From: JAFGVL01 sp031553685
Lineage (GTDB): Bacteria > Bacteroidota > Bacteroidia > Bacteroidales > Paludibacteraceae
Direction: 5' to 3'
NCBI GenBank assembly: GCA_031553685.1
Contig: JAVBLE010000011.1
Span: 26,889-90,888 of the forward strand
DNA: 64,000 nucleotides
Positions within the stretch are counted from its first letter, which is position 1; each line of letters starts with the position of its first letter. The position numbers were made by a program, and so were the translations under genes. Of the stretch, positions 58,903 to 64,000 are shown one piece after another. The notes under the pieces are model-generated. The model was not told where the DNA came from. It did no database searches and saw only the letters and a list, made by a program, of their open reading frames with translations.

Positions 58903-59916
58903 CTACTCCGCCACAATAGCAAACACGCAAACCATCTTACCCACATACGCCCCTTTGCCTTTGATGGTGAGGGTAGCACTGCCTACCTGTACATTGTTTT
59001 CGGCGGTGAGGGTGTAGTCCTTGTCTTCTTCGAGGCGAACGGTGGTGGTCGCTGTACTTCGACTGCGCTCAGCAACCAAGCCTGTCGAAATGGTTTTTTC
59101 ATCGGTATAGAGTAGCTCTACCACAGGGATAATGTGGCTACCTGTGTAGGTTTGTGCAGGGATGGGCGACAGTTGCGCTGAAGCGATATTGCGTTGCTTG
59201 CTTTTGTTGTTCGTTTCGCGTAGTTTTACCCGCCCGTTGTAGTACTTGATATATTCGTTTAGTTCTTCCACATAAGGGTAGAACTTGTCGGGTTCTTCGA
59301 TCACCATCAAGGCGGTGAGGCGGGTAGTGAGCGTAAGGTAAGCATCGTCCACTTCGAGGCGGAGGGCTTCCATGTTTACGCCGTTGCGCTTGGAGGTTTC
59401 TTCGAAGCGTTTTTCCATCAGGGCGGCAAAGTCCTTGTTTTGGGCATCGAGGTTGGTAACCCACGAGGCTGCACCGAGCAACGCTATGTCGGCAGTGTGC
59501 GACTTATTTATCTCATTGATAATATCAGTAATAATAGCCGTTTTGATGTTGTACGACCGGTCGTAAATATCGGCATGGCTCTTAAATAGCGCCATCACAT
59601 CCTTGGCAGCTTGGGCAGAGGGCTTGTCGGGGTTTTTGAGGTTGGCGCGCACGAGGCTCTCCAAGCCCTTGGCGGTGGTGGTGCGCAGGGCATCGCACTC
59701 GCGTATCTGCTCGGTGTACTTGGAGCTGCGCACAGGGTCGAGGGCGGCGCTCTCTTTGGCATGTGCTGCTTGCAGGGTGGCTATCTCTTTCTCTACCTTT
59801 TGTTTCTTGGGGTCGAATTTGAGCGAAACGGCAATTATATCTTCGATAAAATTAAAATGCTCGTCGTTGAGCAGATGGCTCAACTTGGCAAGGATAATGG
59901 CTACGATTGTTTTCAT
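58903..59916 (-). CDS. DUF6261-like protein containing an in-frame repeat
   Basis: 337 residues, no signal. A long helical N-terminal region (about 1-235, with LSHLLNDEHFNFIEDI and LDAQNKDFAALMEKRFEE) matches the DUF6261 type; a short beta-rich C-terminal domain (about 255-337) ends KGAYVGKMVCVFAIVAE. Residues encoding STGLVAERSRSTATTTVRL come from a CTTCGACTGCGCTCAG repeat (59055-59095) inserted in frame. Function unknown. Confidence 0.7.
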   Translation of the reverse strand: MKTIVAIILAKLSHLLNDEHFNFIEDIIAVSLKFDPKKQKVEKEIATLQAAHAKESAALDPVRSSKYTEQIRECDALRTTTAKGLESLVRANLKNPDKPSAQAAKDVMALFKSHADIYDRSYNIKTAIITDIINEINKSHTADIALLGAASWVTNLDAQNKDFAALMEKRFEETSKRNGVNMEALRLEVDDAYLTLTTRLTALMVIEEPDKFYPYVEELNEYIKYYNGRVKLRETNNKSKQRNIASAQLSPIPAQTYTGSHIIPVVELLYTDEKTISTGLVAERSRSTATTTVRLEEDKDYTLTAENNVQVGSATLTIKGKGAYVGKMVCVFAIVAE

Positions 59917-59974
59917 TTTGTTTTTGTTTTAATGGTTAGTATTGTTTGTTATTTATGTGCGTTGTGCAAATGGG

Positions 59975-60160
59975 GCAGGTATGTAGAGCCGCGGCGCAGT
60001 TCGACTACGCTCACTGACCACGCCACGGCTCTACGAATACCACCACCCTTTTATTATTGGCACGGTTTGCAAAATTGCGCCAGCTGTGTTTGCAAAACCC
60101 TCGCGACGGGATAACCCCTGCCCTGTAGAGACGCAATATTTTGCGTCTCTACCGCATACC
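59975..60160. repeat. Nested palindromic repeats
   Basis: GTAGAGCCGCGGCG (59983-59996) pairs with CGCCACGGCTCTAC (60021-60034) and encloses a GTTCGACTACGCTCACTGAC unit; then GTAGAGACGC/GCGTCTCTAC (60125-60152), also at 41871. Confidence 0.8.
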
Positions 60161-60164
60161 CTCT

Positions 60165-62216
60165 TTATTTTTTCATCACCTTCACCATTTGCCCGTCTGC
60201 CTGCAACAGGTACACGCCTTTGGCAAATGCCGATAAATCTACCTCGTTGCCTACGGTTTGTAGCAGTTGTTTGCCTTGCAGGTCAAATACTTTGATGCCG
60301 TTTTGGTCACTGAGCGAAGTCGAAGTGCCGCTTTCCACTCTCACCTTGCCGTCGGTAGGGTTAGGGTATACCCGTAGAACCGTGGCACGCCGCGGCTCTA
60401 CTATGCCGGCAGTAGCCCCCAGTGTAGTGAAACTACCCGATTGGCTTATTATAACCGCCTCGCCGGCGCCCAGTGTTTCGAGGGTATAATAATAGGGTGT
60501 ATTGCTTGATAAACCGGTTACGGTATAGCCGAAAGTGCTGCTTGCTGCACGCAGGTTTGTTTGGCTCACCAGCTGCCCGGCGGCATTAAACACTAATATG
60601 CGGGCAACCTCCGTATGCGCTGCATCTGTGTAGATTACAAGGCGGTAGCCGGTGGCGTTTTCTGCGCTTTGCCATTCTATCAGTGCGCCATCAATGGTAG
60701 GGGTTTGGTTTATTACGCTGCCTTCGGGTAGCTCTATAATATTTACAAACTCTTTCCAATAACCAGCTGCTTTGTAGGCAGCAGCTGAACCATAAGGTAC
60801 ATAGAGTTTACAACGACTTTTGTCTACAGACAAAAAAATATCAGAACTAATTGATACCGGTGTTGAGTTTAGAGCTGTAACGGAAGTCAGACCGTAGCAA
60901 TAGGAAAAAGCAGAACTTCCAATACTTGTTACAGAGCTTGGGATAGTAACGGAAGTCAGACCGTCGCAACCCTCAAAAGCATAATATCCAATACTTGTAA
61001 CAGAGCTTGGGATAGTTAAAGCTCCTGTCAGACCGATACAATCATAAAAAGCATTCTGTCCAATACTTGTTACAGAGTTTGGGATCGTAACGGAAGTCAG
61101 CTTGCTGCAACCGGAAAAAGCAGAACTTCCAATACTTGTAACAGAGCTTGGGATAGTTAAAGCACCTGTCAGACCGCTGCAACCGGAAAAAGTATAGTAT
61201 CCAATACTTGTAACAGAGCTTGGGATAGTTAAAGCACCTGTCAGACCGCTGCAACCGGAAAAAGCAGAACTTCCAATACTTGTAACAGAGCTTGGGATAG
61301 TTAAAGCACCTGTCAGACCGCTGCAACCGTAAAAAGCATAATCTCCAATACTTGTAACAGAGTTTGGGATCGTAACGGAAGTCAGACCGCTGCAACCGGA
61401 AAAAGTATAGTCTCCAATACTTGTAACAGAGCTTGGGATAGTAATGGCAGTCAGACCGCTGCAATAGGAAAAAATACGGTTAGGGATATTCTTTACTCCT
61501 GCTCCAATAGTAAAGGAGGTCAATCTACTACAATCGGAGAAAATTGACGATGAGTAAGTACAATTAGTAGCATTGAAATTGACGGCAGTCAGCCCTGAGC
61601 AACCCTTAAAAGCATCTTTTCCAATACTTGTTACAGAGCTTGGGATCGTAACGGAAGTCAGACCGCCGCAACTAGAAAAAGCATTCTGTCCAATACTTGT
61701 TACAGAGCTTGGGATCGTAACGGAAGTCAGACCGCCGCAACTGGAAAAAGCATCCTGTTCAATACTTGTTACAGAGCTTGGGATCGTATAGTTACCTGAT
61801 TTTCCGGCAGGGAACCTGACTAAAGCCGTTTCATTTTTATTAAACAATATTCCATTTTTTGATGAAAAGTAGTAATTACTTGCATCTACTGAAATAGAAG
61901 TCAAACTACTACAGTCCTTAGTCTTGGGAGAATCTGCCATAGTAGCAGGAAGAGATATAGAAGTTAAACCGGTACAGCCCTGAAGAGCATTTTCCCCCAT
62001 TAGCCTCACTATATAAGTAATTCCATTATAAGTAAAAGAAATAGGAATAGTAAGATTTCCGGTATATCCGGATGGACTTGGAGCAACACTAGCATGATAG
62101 CCATTGTATTGATCGTAGATTAATTCATAATAAATGCCATTTACCAGCGTAGCACTCCATGCCTGCGTGCTTATCAGCAGGCAAATGGTTAATAAAAGAT
62201 GTTTTGTTCGTTTCAT
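60165..62216 (-). CDS. BspA-like leucine-rich-repeat surface protein with type IX secretion tail
   Basis: 683 residues. Signal peptide (MKRTKHLLLTICLLISTQAWSA). From about residue 70 to 450 there are roughly fifteen LRR_5 units of ~23-24 residues of the form IPSSVTSIGxxAFxGCSGLTSV. A fibronectin-III-like region (NQTPTIDGALIEWQSAENATGYRL) and a C-terminal type A sorting domain (VYPNPTDGKV..FDLQGKQLLQ..KGVYLLQ) follow. Exported by T9SS to the cell surface, possibly an adhesin. Dispersed repeats encode VEPRRATVL and ESGTSTSLSDQN within the C-terminal part. Confidence 0.88.
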   Translation of the reverse strand: MKRTKHLLLTICLLISTQAWSATLVNGIYYELIYDQYNGYHASVAPSPSGYTGNLTIPISFTYNGITYIVRLMGENALQGCTGLTSISLPATMADSPKTKDCSSLTSISVDASNYYFSSKNGILFNKNETALVRFPAGKSGNYTIPSSVTSIEQDAFSSCGGLTSVTIPSSVTSIGQNAFSSCGGLTSVTIPSSVTSIGKDAFKGCSGLTAVNFNATNCTYSSSIFSDCSRLTSFTIGAGVKNIPNRIFSYCSGLTAITIPSSVTSIGDYTFSGCSGLTSVTIPNSVTSIGDYAFYGCSGLTGALTIPSSVTSIGSSAFSGCSGLTGALTIPSSVTSIGYYTFSGCSGLTGALTIPSSVTSIGSSAFSGCSKLTSVTIPNSVTSIGQNAFYDCIGLTGALTIPSSVTSIGYYAFEGCDGLTSVTIPSSVTSIGSSAFSYCYGLTSVTALNSTPVSISSDIFLSVDKSRCKLYVPYGSAAAYKAAGYWKEFVNIIELPEGSVINQTPTIDGALIEWQSAENATGYRLVIYTDAAHTEVARILVFNAAGQLVSQTNLRAASSTFGYTVTGLSSNTPYYYTLETLGAGEAVIISQSGSFTTLGATAGIVEPRRATVLRVYPNPTDGKVRVESGTSTSLSDQNGIKVFDLQGKQLLQTVGNEVDLSAFAKGVYLLQADGQMVKVMKK
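60880..61800 (-). repeat. Near-identical LRR-coding DNA repeats
   Basis: Units of about 69-72 nt (AATACTTGTAACAGAGCTTGG..CAGACCGCTGCAACCGGAAAAAGC on the plus strand) recur with few changes, so recombination could add or remove LRRs. Confidence 0.75.
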
Positions 62217-62244
62217 GATTTTTTAAAATTAAATTGTTAAGTAT

Positions 62245-63378
62245 TTATTTCCATAATTTTATTATCTCTTTAATCTCGTGCGCGAGATTCGTTTCTTTTA
62301 TTTTTCCATCCGCACGCTTTACGACAACTGCCCGTAGGTGTTTCAGGTCAAAAGGCATTTGATGTCCTTCTTCATGTATTAATATCCATTCTTGTGTAAT
62401 AGATTCTTTTTCCCAACTTAAAGCATGCAGCATACCGGCTTCGAAAAACACATTCAGGTTATCTACATATTGTGTTCCTTTTTTTTCGTCTTTTTGCTCT
62501 TCGGATAGATAGACTATGGCATATTTGCAAGATGTTATTTCATTTGCCAATTGGTTATCTATAATACCGGGCTTTCGCATCTTGTTCCAAAACACAGGGG
62601 CTAATTGATCTTCTTTATCTCCCAGCAACCCTTCAATTACAGACATAACCTCATCATCCTTGCGAGCAGGAAAGGCTACAAATACTTTCGATTTATTGAT
62701 TAAATTTTCGATAACAGATGATTTTGTTATTAAATTATCCATCATGCGCATAAGATGCTCTTTTTTGAATTTATTAATTTTAAGCATATAGATATAAATG
62801 GCAACAATGTTGGAGATGTCTTTAAAAATGCTTTTTAATTCGTCATTGCGTACAAGGTACTTTTCCGACTCGAAATTGATAAATCCGAACGGGCGGGGCA
62901 TGCCCGGCACTTTCAGCGGAATAATAATGGAGGTGCGAATGTCTTTACCTGTCTCGCAATCCCAATAAGGGGGAATATCTTCGGATTTCGACCAACTGTC
63001 CACATATTCAATTCCTTTTACGGATTTCAAAACACTTTTATCTTTGGCAGTTATCCACATACATTTGTTTTGGTCAAACGCATAGGTAGTTTGCCCGGTG
63101 TACTTGCTTTCTGTTGTACTCCCTTCTTTGTACTTGGGGTTATGTATGGGCACTGTGGTTTCGTTATCTATCTGATAGTTGCTCCATACGGTTGTAAGTT
63201 GCCGGTCGCCAAACTGGTTGGGTTTGTCTTCAATTTGAACCTCATAAAAGGTCATGCCGAATAAATCGACCACTATTTTTTCGAGTAAGTTCATAAATTT
63301 TAGTTCGTCAACATCGTCAACAGCAGTATTCAATATCGACACTAAATTTTTTAATTGATTGGAAAAATCTTTGTTCAT
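62245..63378 (-). CDS. GAF-like domain fused to a TIR-like nucleotide-binding domain
   Basis: 377 residues, soluble. Residues about 20-200 have a GAF-like order (KFMNLLEKIVVDLFGMTFYEVQI; DIRTSIIIPLKVPG, PFGFINFESEK). From ~229, NKSKVFVAFPARKDDEVM opens a TIR-like fold; SCKYAIVYLSEEQ and LNVFFEAGMLHAL (Glu313) resemble the NVxFExG catalytic element of bacterial TIR/CAP12-type NAD-cleaving domains. A sensor-effector reading, with GAF sensing a small molecule and TIR acting on NAD, is inference. The leader holds a CA-dinucleotide tract. Confidence 0.6.
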   Translation of the reverse strand: MNKDFSNQLKNLVSILNTAVDDVDELKFMNLLEKIVVDLFGMTFYEVQIEDKPNQFGDRQLTTVWSNYQIDNETTVPIHNPKYKEGSTTESKYTGQTTYAFDQNKCMWITAKDKSVLKSVKGIEYVDSWSKSEDIPPYWDCETGKDIRTSIIIPLKVPGMPRPFGFINFESEKYLVRNDELKSIFKDISNIVAIYIYMLKINKFKKEHLMRMMDNLITKSSVIENLINKSKVFVAFPARKDDEVMSVIEGLLGDKEDQLAPVFWNKMRKPGIIDNQLANEITSCKYAIVYLSEEQKDEKKGTQYVDNLNVFFEAGMLHALSWEKESITQEWILIHEEGHQMPFDLKHLRAVVVKRADGKIKETNLAHEIKEIIKLWK

Positions 63379-63399
63379 AGTTATTATTTATTTAGAATT

Positions 63400-63570
63400 A
63401 GTATAAACACAAAAAGCCCCCAACCGAAACCCGACGCTTCGACTTCGCTTGGTTACTGAGCCTGTCGAAGTACTGCGACCGGGGAGGGGAACAGCAAACA
63501 AATGACAGAGTGAAAACAGTTGAGGTATGGTTGTGAAAGACAACGCCCCTTCCCTTGTGGGGGAGGGGAA
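63400..63570. repeat. Dispersed repeat and GC-rich hairpin ahead of the GAF-TIR gene
   Basis: ACTTCGACAGGCTCAG-type unit (63437-63472) and a purine-rich CCCTTCC/GGAGGGG hairpin (63545-63580). Non-coding. Confidence 0.6.
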
Positions 63571-63644
63571 GGGGGAAGGGGTATTTTCTTACAAAAATTA
63601 GTAAGGAATTATTTTTTATAAAAGAATTTTTTGGTAAATTACGC

Positions 63645-63690
<46 letters not shown>

Positions 63691-63781
63691 GCAATAATTT
63701 GCGAGGTATGCAAATTATAGGGGTAGAAAGCGGTATTTTTTAGGATAAATAACATAGATATTTTTGATTGTTAACACAATG

Positions 63782-63812
63782 CAAATGTAGTATTATTTTT
63801 ATAAAAACAAAT
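63782..63812 (-). promoter_or_regulatory. Possible promoter for the GAF-TIR gene
   Basis: Minus strand TACATTTG (63782-63789) with a TTTG about 18 bp upstream. If used, the transcript would have a ~400-nt leader that includes the (CA)n tract. Confidence 0.4.
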
Positions 63813-64000
63813 AGTTGGGGGAGATTATTTTTTGTGGGTGAGGGTATCCGAATGGGGCACGCATTTGTAGAGCCGCGGCGTGGTCGCTGAGCTTGTCGAA
63901 GTGCGCCACGGCACGACAACCGACACCGACCAAACAAACAGAAACACAAAAACGCAGGCAATCACAAATTAAAAGAAAGAAGGGGCCGCGAGGGGGAAGC
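63813..64000. other. Terminal non-coding stretch
   Basis: No gene supported. It contains a GTAGAGCCGCGGCG..GCGCCACGGC repeat (63867-63912) enclosing a GTCGCTGAGCTTGTCGAAG unit, as at 59983 and 60374. Confidence 0.6.

Noticed and set aside
61042..61464. 140-residue minus-strand frame with repeated CYKYW units
   Set aside because: Out-of-frame shadow of the LRR repeats in the BspA-like gene.

Overview
The window looks like a chromosomal segment from a member of the Bacteroidetes, most probably order Bacteroidales. The evidence is the AT-leaning sequence, promoters of the TAnnTTTG (-7) type, the family-specific genes (OmpP1/FadL porin, DUF6261, BspA-like protein with a type IX secretion tail, M28 glutaminyl-cyclase-like lipoprotein, SufBCD) and a SAM-II riboswitch before metK. 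No intact transposon, prophage or CRISPR array is present.

Layout. 1-7.4 kb: the rod-shape operon mreB(3' end)-mreC-mreD-mrdA-rodA, interrupted between mreD and mrdA by a two-gene AAA ATPase/DUF4276-like module. 7.4-14.2 kb: a non-coding element, a HepT/MntA pair, pbpC, RNase Z, a GH57 glycosidase and a VapC/antitoxin pair. 14.2-20.3 kb: SAM-II/metK, ribBA with a zeta-like kinase and its partner, an LptF/G-type permease and ispH. 20.3-27.7 kb: a structured RNA, two small secreted proteins, then sufD, sufC and sufB, separated by a small membrane protein, a RhuM-family gene and an unknown secreted protein. 27.9-36.1 kb: the rimP-nusA-infB operon, an OmpP1-type porin and gpmI. 36.2-39.7 kb: a Zn/Cd-type P-ATPase with a Fur-family regulator, then a second copy of the structured RNA and a lipoprotein. 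39.8-40.4 kb: tRNA-Leu, tRNA-Gly, a scrambled tRNA-Gly copy and a recombinase remnant. 40.5-48.3 kb: M28 lipoprotein, DUF5652, dacB, KilA-N, birA, mrp and a CNNM/CorC protein. 48.4-51.8 kb: a conserved protein, then a compact operon DUF6932 / XRE / KGGVGRT-TPR ATPase. 51.8-64 kb: NlpC/P60-LysM hydrolase, prenyl synthase, MBL-fold protein, M16 protease, DUF6261, BspA-like LRR protein and a GAF-TIR-like protein.

Themes. Housekeeping envelope genes (mre/mrd, pbpC, dacB, lptF/G) are interleaved with small conflict modules: AAA+DUF4276, HepT/MntA, VapC, zeta-like, DUF6932+XRE+KGGVGRT, RhuM, KilA-N and GAF-TIR. Intergenic space is rich in palindromic repeats, some of which have entered reading frames. 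The most novel material is non-coding: two copies of a covarying, multi-helix RNA of about 170 nt (20.5 and 38.9 kb), a second covarying hairpin family (7.6 and 32.7 kb), and two loci that share the same 5' and 3' ends around different cargo (7.5-7.8 and 38.8-39.7 kb). All functional calls rest on reading the sequence only; no database search was run.
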